Positions 52,853-61,295 of a stretch of DNA of 64,000 bases are shown here, in pieces. Both the position numbers and the translations under genes were made by a program. Position 1 is the first letter of the stretch. Each line of letters starts with the position of its first letter. Under the pieces are notes generated by a model. It had not been told where the DNA came from and ran no database searches. It worked only from the letters and a program-made list of their open reading frames with translations. This DNA comes from Eoetvoesiella caeni (GTDB lineage Bacteria > Pseudomonadota > Gammaproteobacteria > Burkholderiales > Burkholderiaceae_B): positions 62,001 to 126,000 of the forward strand of contig NZ_QNRQ01000010.1 in the NCBI RefSeq assembly GCF_003315175.1, given 5' to 3'.

Positions 52853-53305
52853 TCACTTCTTGCGCGCTGGCTCCTTCGGTGCGGTCGGTTCCTGGGCGGC
52901 CTGGGACTTTGGTTGCGCTTCCTGCACGGTCTCCTGCTGCCTGGGGCCGAGGGCCACGGACTCAATGCGAAACGGCAAGATCCCGGCACTATGCGCATTG
53001 ACCTTCCAGGTCTCGCGCGGCCGATCTTCATTGTCCGTCCAGGGTTCGCGCTCCATGCGGCCGACGACCAGCACGCGCATGCCTTTCTGGTACAAGTCCT
53101 TCCAGTGCGCGGCATCGCGGTGCCAGATTTCAACCGGCGCCCAGAAGCCACCGCGGTCCTCAAAGCCGCCATCCTTCTTGGGGATGGGGTTATCGAAGTA
53201 GACGTTCAGGCGCAGAAGACGGCTGGGTTCGTCGTTGTCGTTGGGAAACTCCCGGTACTCGGGGGGCGAGCCGATGTTGCCCTCGCCAGAAAAATGCGTG
53301 CTCAT
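52853..53305 (-). CDS. ssb: Single-stranded DNA-binding protein
   Basis: A 150-residue OB-fold protein with an N-terminal MSTHFSGEGNIGSPPEYREF strand region, a WAPVEIWHRDAAHWKDLYQKGMRVLVVGRM core, and a Gln/Pro/Lys-rich tail. In ICEclc an ssb gene follows inrR in one bistably expressed unit, and the same neighbourhood is seen here. It coats single strands during transfer and replication. It starts 69 bases after the DUF3158 gene. Confidence 0.85.
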   Translation of the reverse strand: MSTHFSGEGNIGSPPEYREFPNDNDEPSRLLRLNVYFDNPIPKKDGGFEDRGGFWAPVEIWHRDAAHWKDLYQKGMRVLVVGRMEREPWTDNEDRPRETWKVNAHSAGILPFRIESVALGPRQQETVQEAQPKSQAAQEPTAPKEPARKK

Positions 53306-53373
53306 ATTGCAGTCTCCGTGTGGTTGAAATACCCGTGCCTGGCTAGCGGCGGGTGTCAAGGTGCCCGACGCGA

Positions 53374-53901
53374 TCACCGATCGCGCACTGCAGGCGGGAT
53401 GAACTTGAGCCGGCGCAGGTAGGCGTCTTCCGCTGCGGCGGCCTTGCTGGCGCACCCCCTGGCCTGCCTGCCCAAGGTGTGCAACAAGCTGATCTGCATG
53501 TTCAGCGTGATGCGCTGAAGCTCGATGGCGTGTAGATCGGCCAGCAGGTTGACCGGTGTGCCGGTGTTCGCGATCAGCTCCTGCCACAGAGCCACACCCA
53601 TGGCTGACCTGTCGTGCTTGCGCCAGCGCAAAAACGCCGTGCCTGCGCCAGTGGTCTGCTGGGCCAGCTCGATGGGCAGCAGGTGGAAGGGATACCCGAC
53701 CGCCTGTTGCAGCACCTGTCGCTGCGCCACGTCAATCAACTCGTCACGCAGGGCGAAGCACTGGCTGGCCCAATCCTCCAGATCCCCCTTACCTTTAAAA
53801 GGTTTCAAAAGGCCCTTTTGAGAGCCTGCGTGTTCCAGCTTCATGAAGGCTGTCTGTTGCAGCGGGCGGAAGTAGCGTGTGTCACGATTCGGGTCACTCA
53901 T
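53374..53901 (-). CDS. DUF3158 family ICE protein (possible InrR counterpart)
   Basis: A 175-residue helical protein (GSQKGLLKPFKGKGDLEDWASQC, then TGAGTAFLRWRKHDR). Its place just before ssb and its size are compatible with InrR, the integrase regulator of ICEclc; I have not been able to compare sequences. It overlaps the TIGR03761 gene by 4 bases. No DNA-binding motif is evident. Confidence 0.65.
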   Translation of the reverse strand: MSDPNRDTRYFRPLQQTAFMKLEHAGSQKGLLKPFKGKGDLEDWASQCFALRDELIDVAQRQVLQQAVGYPFHLLPIELAQQTTGAGTAFLRWRKHDRSAMGVALWQELIANTGTPVNLLADLHAIELQRITLNMQISLLHTLGRQARGCASKAAAAEDAYLRRLKFIPPAVRDR

Positions 53902-54674
53902 GCCTGCTCACCCTCGCTGGAAGTTGCTTCAGGGGCCTCAATGGTGGCGGCCTCGTCGCTGGGGTCGGCTGCGGCAGAACCGTCACTGCGCGGCTGCAGG
54001 CCACGACGCACGATGGGCGGCGCAAACTTCGAGCGGCGTGTACCTTCCAGCACGTCCTGCGGCAACTCACCAAACTTCTCCAGCGCCGCGCGTGATACAG
54101 CATTCTTCGCAGCAAAGTCGTCGCGGGTGCAGCCCGAGTAGCGATACTGCTGGGCCAGGCTGAAAAGACTGCGCAACGCATGGGCACCTTCATTGAGCCA
54201 GCGCTCCAGCGTGCTGCGATCGATGAGCGCGGTGTGGTGGGCGAGGATCAGCTTGCGGGCGATGTCGTCGTAGTCTGCCAGCAGATATACAGCGGCAAAA
54301 CCAAGCTGGGCATTGACGAACAGCGGCAGCTTGACGGGTTGCACGTTCAGGTTTTCGCCCAGACTGAGTGCGGCGGGCACACCAGACAGTGCCTGATCCA
54401 CCTGTTCGCGCAGCGATTGCAGCGTGGCCTTGGTTTGATCGAGCTTCTCCTCAATGCGCAGCATCCACCAGTCCGAGTACGGATCGTCTTGCTCCGAGCC
54501 GCGCTTCATTTTGTTCATCACTGCGATGTAGCCATTCAGGCCGACGATGCCTGGCCGCCCCTCGGCAGCAGCGCGGCCATGCCAGATACGGGAAGCATGG
54601 TGCGTGTGAAGTGTCAGTGATATTGAGCTGCGCAAGGAGCCGAGATTCAGTTGCAGCGGTTCGTTGGTTGCCAT
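53898..54674 (-). CDS. Integrating conjugative element protein, PFL_4669 family (TIGR03761)
   Basis: A 258-residue protein. The N-terminus (LGSLRSSISLTLHTHHASRIWHGR) and the block GLNGYIAVMNKMKRGSEQDDPYSDWWMLRIE are typical of the family, and the acidic Ser/Ala tail is variable. It is the first gene of the unit with DUF3158 and probably ssb. A palindrome lies 111 bases before its start. The function is unknown. Confidence 0.83.
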   Translation of the reverse strand: MATNEPLQLNLGSLRSSISLTLHTHHASRIWHGRAAAEGRPGIVGLNGYIAVMNKMKRGSEQDDPYSDWWMLRIEEKLDQTKATLQSLREQVDQALSGVPAALSLGENLNVQPVKLPLFVNAQLGFAAVYLLADYDDIARKLILAHHTALIDRSTLERWLNEGAHALRSLFSLAQQYRYSGCTRDDFAAKNAVSRAALEKFGELPQDVLEGTRRSKFAPPIVRRGLQPRSDGSAAADPSDEAATIEAPEATSSEGEQA

Positions 54675-54784
54675 GACGGTCGCCCTTTGTTGGAAGATGA
54701 GCAGCCAGCTTCCGCAGGAAGCGGAAGGCAGTCAGTCAACAAACCGAATCTGCTAAAGCCCAGGTTCAATGCCCCTTGCGCTCA

Positions 54785-54801
54785 CTATCCCCAGGGGATA
54801 G
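54785..54801. promoter_or_regulatory. 17-base palindrome CTATCCCC-A-GGGGATAG, site 1
   Basis: A perfect 17-base palindrome in the gap between the STY4528-like gene and the TIGR03761 gene, about 111 bases before the latter's start. It is identical to site 2 at 52786-52802, which suggests one regulator for both units. Confidence 0.75.
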
Positions 54802-54852
54802 CTCCGCTGAAGGCCAGAGATGTCTGCTCCATGGCCTCGCGCTCCAACGTGG

Positions 54853-56082
54853 TCAGGCCTTTCGTAACAGATCGCGCAAGCGCTCAATGTGCTGCCTGGC
54901 AATTTCGGATGTCACAGGCCTGCCTCGTGGCCGAGCCGATGGTGCTGGAGGTTTCTGATCGGTGAACGCTACCGACGCGGGTGTGTCTGCTTGCCGAGCC
55001 CATGCATTGAACTCTCCGCGAATGGCGCGCTGAATGATTCCGAATAGGTAGGCCGCCGGATTACGGATGCCGCGCTTGCCGCAACGTGCTGCCCACTCAT
55101 CCAGCACGGCTTGACGCAGAGCGCCATCCACTTGCTGCAACGCCATCCTGACGCCTGCCTGTTGTTCCGCCTTCAGTTCGGCAAAGCGATCAGGCCAATG
55201 CAATTCGCTCAACCTGCACGCTTGCACGGTAGTATGTACTTCATTAATACGGCTACTATGTACAGTACTGTCGTTCTTCGGATTCCGAAGAGCGGCGTCC
55301 GGCGCGGGTTTCGGCCCTGCTTCGGATTCCGAAGAGAGGTGTCCGCAATTCCGAAGAAGGCCCCTCGCGCCTTCTTCAGAATTGCGGTTGGTGTTCTCCT
55401 GTGGATAACTATCAGTAGCCGCAACGCCTTGGCTGGCGAGGCGCTCAGCCAGAACCTGCAATCGTGACGGCAGTGTGCGGCCAGACAGCAACGGGTCTTC
55501 CACGATCTCCTTGAGCGTGTTCAAGCCGACCACCTGAACCGCTTTGGCCGAATGACCGAGAGACTGGCTGACTAGCGCCAGGTAGTCGGCATCAAGCTGC
55601 ATGGCCTCGAACGGCGTCAGAGGTTCATCGTGCAGGACGTACAGGTTGCCAAGGATACGGCCAGTATCGAGGTCACGCCGCCGTCGTACCAAGCTCAACC
55701 ATCGGGTGAGCCGCAGCAATGTCAATGCCCGAGCTACGGTCTCGTGAGAGGCTTGGCCGGAGCAAGGCATTGATGCCAACCAGGGCCGCAACTGCTCATA
55801 AGTGGGGAACGCAGTCACACCATCGTCGTTGAGCATCAACCGGAACACTTGCCAGGCATTGCGCTCCAGCGGAGTCAGGCGGCGATCGAGGAACAGCCGC
55901 CGCGGCACAATGTCATGCCGGTTGCCGCTGAACAGCATGCCATCGGCAGACGTAGGGAACGCGGATGTGGGCACCGACGCACCGGTGCCGGGCTCGGGCA
56001 CAAGATCCTTCACCGCAGCATTGAGCAGATCAGTGAGGGCGGCAGGGCCTCGACATTGCGGTGACGTCCTCCCCTCGACCAT
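54853..56082 (-). CDS. STY4528-family ICE/pathogenicity-island replication protein
   Basis: A 409-residue protein. The N-terminal half has a winged-helix-like region (RLTPLERNAWQVFRLMLNDDG, then PTYEQLRPWLA and SHETVARALTLLRLTRWLSLVRRRRD), as in initiator proteins. A variable middle part overlaps DNA palindromes. The C-terminal part contains RNPAAYLFGIIQRAIRGEFNAWA. It is named for a family annotated as replication protein; replication of excised ICE circles is the likely role. Confidence 0.8.
   Translation of the reverse strand: MVEGRTSPQCRGPAALTDLLNAAVKDLVPEPGTGASVPTSAFPTSADGMLFSGNRHDIVPRRLFLDRRLTPLERNAWQVFRLMLNDDGVTAFPTYEQLRPWLASMPCSGQASHETVARALTLLRLTRWLSLVRRRRDLDTGRILGNLYVLHDEPLTPFEAMQLDADYLALVSQSLGHSAKAVQVVGLNTLKEIVEDPLLSGRTLPSRLQVLAERLASQGVAATDSYPQENTNRNSEEGARGLLRNCGHLSSESEAGPKPAPDAALRNPKNDSTVHSSRINEVHTTVQACRLSELHWPDRFAELKAEQQAGVRMALQQVDGALRQAVLDEWAARCGKRGIRNPAAYLFGIIQRAIRGEFNAWARQADTPASVAFTDQKPPAPSARPRGRPVTSEIARQHIERLRDLLRKA
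55276..55386. repeat. Iteron-like palindromes inside the replication gene
   Basis: CTTCGGATTCCGAAG occurs at 55276-55290 and again at 55320-55334, a 44-base period, each followed by AG-x-GG-x-GTCCG. A third TTCCGAAGA half-site at 55349-55357 is part of a 16-base inverted repeat (55344-55359 and 55371-55386, one mismatch). An AT-rich stretch with related TATGTAC units lies next to it (55231-55270). Confidence 0.65.
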
Positions 56083-56085
56083 CGC

Positions 56086-56646
56086 CTATCCCAGCCCTTG
56101 ATCGACCCACGCCTTGACCGCAGTCCAAACCACCGACAGCGGCAGTGACATCCCTTCGGAAAGATCCATCGTGACTTCGAGAATCGAGGCTTCGTCCCTC
56201 AGATCTACGTCCCTGCCATCGGTGAGTGCCTTCCATTGCTGCCACAGCTCCGTATCCTGCTGCTCGTCCAGCACGGGGTGACGACCTTTGCGTTTGGGCA
56301 GGCCGAGGATGTCGCGCCGCAGGGCAACTTCCTGATGTGTAAGGCCATAGAAACGACTGACCATTTCCGTACTGGCGCCCAAGCGTAGCATCCGATCGAC
56401 CGTGGCGATTTCCTTCTCCACGTCCTGTGCCTGCTTGAGCAGCCGCCGAAGCACCTCACGGTTGACCGTCACCGAGCACCATGAGACGTTGGCGTTGGCC
56501 AGGACACTGATGAGCGCGGGATGCTTGAGAGCGTCTAGCTCTTCCTCGCCAAACCCCATCAATTTGCAACGGCGCAATTGTCCGTTTCGCAGGTCATAGA
56601 GAGCCTGAGCGATGACGGCCTGGTTGAGAGGATGCGGTGTGGACAT
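56086..56646 (-). CDS. DUF2857 (STY4526-like) ICE protein
   Basis: A 186-residue protein with a helical N-terminus (NQAVIAQALYDLRNGQLRRCKLMGFGEEELDAL) and a likely HTH in the middle (GASTEMVSRFYGLTHQEVALRR). It sits between the STY4528-like gene (3-base gap) and parB (15-base gap). ICEclc has the same order. It may assist replication initiation or regulation. Confidence 0.8.
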   Translation of the reverse strand: MSTPHPLNQAVIAQALYDLRNGQLRRCKLMGFGEEELDALKHPALISVLANANVSWCSVTVNREVLRRLLKQAQDVEKEIATVDRMLRLGASTEMVSRFYGLTHQEVALRRDILGLPKRKGRHPVLDEQQDTELWQQWKALTDGRDVDLRDEASILEVTMDLSEGMSLPLSVVWTAVKAWVDQGLG

Positions 56647-56661
56647 GCCAGTCTTCTCCGC

Positions 56662-58305
56662 TCACGTTCCAGAGCCCGCAGGCCCAGCTTCCAAGTCTAG
56701 CAAACGCCGGGCCAATCGCAGCAATCGGAACAGCTTGACCAGCGCAGCATCGCTCAGTCGCAGGGTTGCGTCGCCCTGACCGTGCAACAGCACCGGCAGG
56801 TCGTTGACGACTTGTCCGTTGTCCAGGCTGATGTCTGCAAGTTGCTGGCCGGCCAGGCAAGCCAGCAATGCGAGGACGGCGCGGCCCAGCGGGGCCAAGG
56901 CCTGGGTACGGGTATGGCATTCGAAACCGATGCCGTCTGGGCGGTCATTGATGCACTCACCCAGGCCCGCCTCGTTCGCGATCTCGTGGGCGAACTGCGC
57001 GATGTGAATGCGCAGGCGCTCGGGCGTATCCAGGCCAGGATCGATGTACCAGACATCGGAGATCGGATAGAGGCCGCCGGCCTGCACTGGAATGGACTGT
57101 AAGACACTCGCCGAGAAGTCAGGCGGCAAAGCATTGCCCAACTGGTCGGCAAGCATGCGTTGGATGGACTGTAGCCGCTCAGTCGTCGGTGCTGGCGAGA
57201 CGATGTGCTCCTGAAGCAGGTTGTCCGCCATTACCGCAGCTTCGGCATTTTCATCGCTCTCGTGCATCGGAGGGGCGTCGGCGAACCCACCGACAGGTGG
57301 CGCCGGCGGTGCAGCCTTTGCAGCGTAGGGTACGGTTCGATCAAGTGGGCGTGGAATGTCCCCAGGTTTAGGCAATACGGGCGGTGATGATGGCGGCGTT
57401 GGGTCGCTGACCAAAGCGCGCTGGCGGCTTTCGGATTCTGTCAGGTCCAGGGCCAGCACATCGTAATCTATACCCAGCAGATCAGCCATCTGTCCGATCA
57501 GCTCATCTTGTACCCGTGGTGACGAGAACTCATCGCCCTGGGTATCGAACTGCGACAGCACTTCCTGGAAGAAGTCGTCAAAGCCCTGCACCAGAGGACG
57601 ATCCTTGACATAGCGATCCCAGGTACGCTCACAGGCTTTACGCATGACCGACAGCCGCTCGACCTGGTGGCGGCCCAGCCCGGCATAAAGGACAGTCGGG
57701 ATCGCAGGTAAAAGATAGCGCACCGCGTCAGCCATCCGACTGATATGCGACTGTTGCACGGGGTAGCCATCGGCAGCAAGGCGCCGGGCCAATTCGGATT
57801 GGCTCAGCTTGCAGCCGCTTTCCAGTTCGTAAAACTCACGCGCCTTCTCGACCCCCAGGGCACGCTCGATGAAGGTGAGACCTCCACGCAGTTCGTTTTC
57901 CGCGAGGTGCCCAGTCAACGCAACGATCTCGCCACGCTCAGGCCATGGACGAAACAGACATGATATGCGGAAATAGCGCTCGTCCTTAGTCGCCGACCAC
58001 AGTTCGCGCAAAATCGCCAGCCGCGTATTGCCCCCGTTGCGGATGATATAGTGATCATCACCCGGGCGCCGCGTGATGGCTGGCGCCGCGTCAAGACCAC
58101 GCTCACGGATTGAGGCCTTGATGTCCTCATAGGCCGGATTGCGCTTCTTCCTCGGATCGTGGTCATAGGGGCGTAATTGATCCAGGGTAACGACCATGGG
58201 CGTATCGGCAATGGGGTCACTCAAGGCCAAGGCTGGCGGGCCACCGCGCTCGAACCCTGCTGCGAGTAGCTTGCCAGCCATCTCCTGGGAGGTCATGTCA
58301 GCCAT
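56662..58305 (-). CDS. parB: ParB-family protein, ICE PFGI-1 class
   Basis: A 547-residue protein of the TIGR03764 type. The ParB/Srx nuclease-like N-terminal domain has LRPYDHDPRKKRNPAYEDIKASI and the GGNTRL motif (residues 90-95 or so), followed by the HTH region (LSQSELARRLAADGYPVQQSHISRMADAVRYLLPAIP). A proline-rich linker and a helical C-terminal domain follow. The start at 58305 overlaps the HicA-like gene stop. With ParA it should stabilise the excised or replicating ICE. Confidence 0.88.
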   Translation of the reverse strand: MADMTSQEMAGKLLAAGFERGGPPALALSDPIADTPMVVTLDQLRPYDHDPRKKRNPAYEDIKASIRERGLDAAPAITRRPGDDHYIIRNGGNTRLAILRELWSATKDERYFRISCLFRPWPERGEIVALTGHLAENELRGGLTFIERALGVEKAREFYELESGCKLSQSELARRLAADGYPVQQSHISRMADAVRYLLPAIPTVLYAGLGRHQVERLSVMRKACERTWDRYVKDRPLVQGFDDFFQEVLSQFDTQGDEFSSPRVQDELIGQMADLLGIDYDVLALDLTESESRQRALVSDPTPPSSPPVLPKPGDIPRPLDRTVPYAAKAAPPAPPVGGFADAPPMHESDENAEAAVMADNLLQEHIVSPAPTTERLQSIQRMLADQLGNALPPDFSASVLQSIPVQAGGLYPISDVWYIDPGLDTPERLRIHIAQFAHEIANEAGLGECINDRPDGIGFECHTRTQALAPLGRAVLALLACLAGQQLADISLDNGQVVNDLPVLLHGQGDATLRLSDAALVKLFRLLRLARRLLDLEAGPAGSGT

Positions 58306-58555
58306 GATCGCCCCCACGATCGTTGGCGTGCGAGGAACCTGGTCCTCGCACGGCGTGGCGAATCTGTGCCTTCGCGTTGAGCGCCGCTCGGTGGTCACTT
58401 GCTGTCGAGCTGGTGTAGATTGAGGCGAAGCCGGGCCTGGTGAACTTGAGGTGTCCGCCGGGGGTACGTTTGACGTGCCAGCCCTCGCTCAAGGCGAACT
58501 CGATCAGAACTCTCAATCGCTTGTGGCCTCGGGCCAGTTCATGAACGTTCGCCAT
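58298..58555 (-). CDS. HicA-like small protein (ICEclc 'shi' position)
   Basis: An 85-residue protein. The core GWHVKRTPGGHLKFTRPG is like the HicA mRNA-interferase fold, where the His of the GGH segment is catalytic. In ICEclc a small gene named shi, which inhibits host growth, sits at the same place between parA and parB. It overlaps ParA by 17 bases and ParB by 8. No HicB-type antitoxin gene is adjacent. Toxin activity is inferred. Confidence 0.65.
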   Translation of the reverse strand: MANVHELARGHKRLRVLIEFALSEGWHVKRTPGGHLKFTRPGFASIYTSSTASDHRAALNAKAQIRHAVRGPGSSHANDRGGDHG

Positions 58556-59414
58556 GGCGCCCCCCTGTATCAGCGGAGCGCGGCTGGCGACCGACCACCT
58601 GCGCAAATCGATCATGCCACTGTGGGAGCAATTCGGCGGCCAGCGCGCGCATGGTATCGAGCGCGGCTGGCGCAACTCTGCCCGGCGGCTGTCGGTACTC
58701 GACCCGATGCACCGGCAGGCCACGCGTTGCAGCGCGTGGGTAGGCTTCGATAGCCGGTACATCGGTGTCCAACACACGAACGCCTGTGTGATCCTGGAAC
58801 AGATCACGCAGAGCCCGTTGAATCAATCGCGCATTGGCGGACACCGGGTGAACACGGTTGATGAGCAGGTGCAATGACGGAGGCTCAATCCCGAGATGAC
58901 GATACGGTGCAATATCCTCCAACAACTGCATCGTGCCGCGTCGCAGTTCGCGGGCGGCAAGGATTTCGGGAGTCACAGGCGACAGCGCGAGGTTGGAGGC
59001 GAGCACCGCCATCTCCAGCAACACCGAGCGCGCGCCCTGAGTGTCGATCAGCACCAAGTCATAGAGCGGCGCCAGCACTGGCAGTAAGTGTCTTAGCCGC
59101 AGACGCCCGTCGGGTGCATGCAGCAGCAAGGTGTTCAACTCACTTCGGAGGTCATTGGACAGTACAAGATCGAGGCCTGGGATGATCGTGTGGGACACAA
59201 GCTGGCCAAGATCGTGCTCGTTGAAAGCCAGCAGTTCATAGATGCCGCCAGGAGCACGGCGGCCCAGCTCATAATAGGAGGACAAGGTAGGCTGCACATC
59301 GAGATCGAGCAGCAGTACGCGCAGACCCGCGTCCGCAGCGAGTCCGCCCAGATTGGCTGCGGTGGTAGTCTTGCCAACACCGCCTTTCGTTGAAATGATA
59401 GATACGACCTGCAT
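58539..59414 (-). CDS. parA: ParA/Soj-family ATPase
   Basis: A 291-residue partition ATPase. The deviant Walker A is STKGGVGKTTTAANL (residues 8-22), followed by VLLLDLDVQPTLSSYY. It moves DNA bound by ParB. A strong AAAGGAG site precedes the start. It follows alpA by 41 bases and leads a set of overlapping genes (HicA-like, parB). Confidence 0.93.
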   Translation of the reverse strand: MQVVSIISTKGGVGKTTTAANLGGLAADAGLRVLLLDLDVQPTLSSYYELGRRAPGGIYELLAFNEHDLGQLVSHTIIPGLDLVLSNDLRSELNTLLLHAPDGRLRLRHLLPVLAPLYDLVLIDTQGARSVLLEMAVLASNLALSPVTPEILAARELRRGTMQLLEDIAPYRHLGIEPPSLHLLINRVHPVSANARLIQRALRDLFQDHTGVRVLDTDVPAIEAYPRAATRGLPVHRVEYRQPPGRVAPAALDTMRALAAELLPQWHDRFAQVVGRQPRSADTGGRHGERS

Positions 59415-59455
59415 GGCGTCTCCTTTCGAGGATGAAAAATCCGTAGGAGAACGGG

Positions 59456-59668
59456 TCAGGCCCGATTGTTGACGCGCTCAGCGATCCACTGGTCGATCTC
59501 GATGGAGTCCCAGCCGACAGCGCGCACGCCCAAGCGCAGTGCCTGTGGAAATTGGCGCTTCTTCATCAGGTTGTAGATGTGGGCGCGCTTGAAGCCGGAC
59601 TTTGCCTCAACTTCTTCGAGGCGAAGGATACGACGCTCATTCGCTGGCAGTATCGGGGTTTGCGACAT
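59456..59668 (-). CDS. alpA: AlpA-family regulator
   Basis: A 70-residue MerR-like excisionase/activator fold (RLEEVEAKSGFKRAHIYNLMKKRQFPQALRLG, then VGWDSIEIDQWI). The ATG at 59668 has a GGAGTG site; a GTG three codons earlier is possible. In ICEclc, alpA heads the par operon and lies in the ICE activation pathway. Two palindromes lie upstream. Confidence 0.88.
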   Translation of the reverse strand: MSQTPILPANERRILRLEEVEAKSGFKRAHIYNLMKKRQFPQALRLGVRAVGWDSIEIDQWIAERVNNRA

Positions 59669-59711
59669 GACAGTCACTCCTGAACGCTCAGTGGCGTTTG
59701 TTGGCGTGACC

Positions 59712-59755
59712 TCTATTCAATAGACACTGCCGCAGAAAATCATTGCAAATGCAAT
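59712..59755. promoter_or_regulatory. Two palindromes upstream of alpA
   Basis: TCTATT-C-AATAGA (59712-59724) and ATTGCA-AA-TGCAAT (59742-59755) are perfect inverted repeats, 44 and 74 bases before the alpA start. They sit in the only gap upstream of the par operon and are candidate operators for ICE regulators. Confidence 0.55.
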
Positions 59756-59786
59756 ATCCGCGACTGCACATACAAGCTGGCCGACT

Positions 59787-60536
59787 TCAAAGGGAGACGT
59801 TATGCAGTCGGCGCCTTGCCGTTGCGAATTTGCCGTTCAACGTCCTTTCCGTGATGCCCATGACGCCATCGTGATGTGCCACCAATGCACTTACGATAGC
59901 TTCTTGGGTCTTGAAGTTTGAGTACGGCATGCCAGACGGTGATTGTCCTAGCATCAATGCCAACATGCTGCCAATGATGTGCAAATAGGTAGCTTCAGCT
60001 CGATCACTAATGGCACCCTGCTCGGACGATAGCAATGCCGCGGACTTCTCAAGCAAGGATTTATATTTTTCCTGCAATTCGAGAAAATCACGTTGATTCT
60101 GCCCCAACGCGGCCCTCAAAGCCAAGCGCTCGGTCAATATCGCTTGAACCGTATCTACAGTGATAAAGGGATGCGTCATGCGTTCACCACGGCTAAAGAG
60201 AAAACCGGGCCGGTGCTCTGGATAGTAAGTTCGCATCCAACGTTTCAGATTAATGTGACGGATAGTCAATTCTGGAGAAGTGAGCAGAGCATCGTCGTTG
60301 AGTGTAATTCCATTCTTACCAAACGGCAGCTCACTATTGACGATGCCATCATAGATGCGTTCCGCATATAGACGACATTCACCCCAACGAGGGCAATCCA
60401 TTGACCGAGGTAGACACTGAAGTGATCTGACTGATTTCATAATCAGCGATTCATACCGTAATAACCCCGCCCAGCGAACGGCTGCCTCAAGAGGATGATA
60501 AAACACCTTCGATCGCGGGGGACCCTCGTTATGCAT
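59787..60536 (-). CDS. Conserved ICE-end protein (STY-type, 249 aa)
   Basis: A 249-residue protein starting at 60536 behind a GGGAGAAGGG site. It begins HPLEAAVRWAGLLRYE and has paired cysteines (DCPRWGEC, about residue 50) and a helical middle part. Base composition is lower in GC than the rest. The counterpart in ICEclc is the last gene before attL. The function is unknown; its position suggests a role at the ICE end. Confidence 0.6.
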   Translation of the reverse strand: MHNEGPPRSKVFYHPLEAAVRWAGLLRYESLIMKSVRSLQCLPRSMDCPRWGECRLYAERIYDGIVNSELPFGKNGITLNDDALLTSPELTIRHINLKRWMRTYYPEHRPGFLFSRGERMTHPFITVDTVQAILTERLALRAALGQNQRDFLELQEKYKSLLEKSAALLSSEQGAISDRAEATYLHIIGSMLALMLGQSPSGMPYSNFKTQEAIVSALVAHHDGVMGITERTLNGKFATARRRLHNVSL

Positions 60537-61208
60537 GTCCCTTCTCCCCACGGAAGCGTCACCCCATTGACGGTTCCGTTGCCAACCAAAGGCTATTCTC
60601 TCCCCCCGACTAGAGCGACAGAGACGGGAAGAAACGGACATGCAAGATTATTAGCATCCGCAACATCTAGCCTTCGTTCGTTCAATATGCAAAAATTAAC
60701 ATTTGCCAGTAATCGAGCAAAGACAGAAAATTAGCTCAGCATTAGCGCTCATGCCATCAGCGTCGCAATCGGAGCCGTTCTAATCAAGACCAAACGTGTA
60801 TAGTCTGATATCTGCATGGCATAACCAAGAGTCCTAAGGACTCAACTTGTGTGTGGTGAATTCGCTGCACCATAGTGGGGCATCCTACGACGGTAATACC
60901 TGATCGGTATCCTGATAGACCTAAATAGCATCTAAAAGCGTGGCGCCCAGAACCATTGAAAGAGCACGCAACCTCTGCGAACTGCAGCTGACACCCACAT
61001 CACTACAACGCTAAAATGCGCCGTAACTTATTGAAACTCCCCTCGTTCGAGCATGGATGGAGACTCAGAAGATGCGCTTGGACATGCCTGGACATCGATG
61101 GAACGGCTCCATTGCCGACGTCGATAAACAAGGCTAAAATCAAGTCACCATCTGCTTATACAGATGGAAAAAGCGTTTATGAAACAGCGCCTTAGATTGC
61201 TAATGTGC
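60537..61208. other. ICE terminal region, no gene seen
   Basis: This 672-base AT-richer stretch lies between the last ICE gene and the att core. In ICEclc the corresponding end carries an outward promoter (Pcirc) that drives the integrase once the ends are joined. A promoter is plausible here but no unambiguous -35/-10 pair can be named. Confidence 0.5.
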
Positions 61209-61226
61209 GTCTCGTTTCCCGCTCCA
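61209..61226 (+). other. att core: 18-base tRNA-Gly 3'-end repeat
   Basis: GTCTCGTTTCCCGCTCCA equals the last 18 bases of a typical bacterial tRNA-Gly(GCC). The bases before it do not form a tRNA body, so this is the recombined copy at the ICE end that does not keep the tRNA. The ICEclc family inserts at exactly such tRNA-Gly 3' ends. Confidence 0.85.
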
Positions 61227-61272
61227 AATTATGATCTACAGACTTCCACTGGGGTCTGTAAGTCGTTGAAAA

Positions 61273-61295
61273 GAGGAGCTTCGGCTCCTTTTTTC
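61273..61295 (+). terminator. Rho-independent terminator after the att core
   Basis: GGAGC-TTCG-GCTCC with a closing A-T pair is followed by TTTTTT. It lies about 47 bases after the att core and could be the terminator that originally followed the tRNA-Gly gene. It would also shield the next integrase gene from read-through out of the ICE. Confidence 0.82.

Larger units (their letters stand above)
1..61226. mobile_element. ICEclc/PFGI-1-class integrative and conjugative element (left end outside window)
   Basis: Inferred extent of one ICE. It holds a MOBH relaxase, TraD coupling protein, a full MPF-G secretion set, ParA/ParB/AlpA and an STY4528-type replication protein in the order known for ICEclc-like elements. 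It ends at an 18-bp tRNA-Gly 3'-end repeat. In ICEclc the integrase sits at the opposite end from alpA, so the element's own integrase should lie left of base 1. No att-like sequence was seen between the hydrogenase-like genes, ppa and the relaxase, so those genes are taken as cargo; that is inference. Confidence 0.8.

Noticed and set aside
55276-55386. Rho-independent terminator inside the replication gene
   Set aside because: The hairpin lies within an intact coding frame and has no T-run on either strand.
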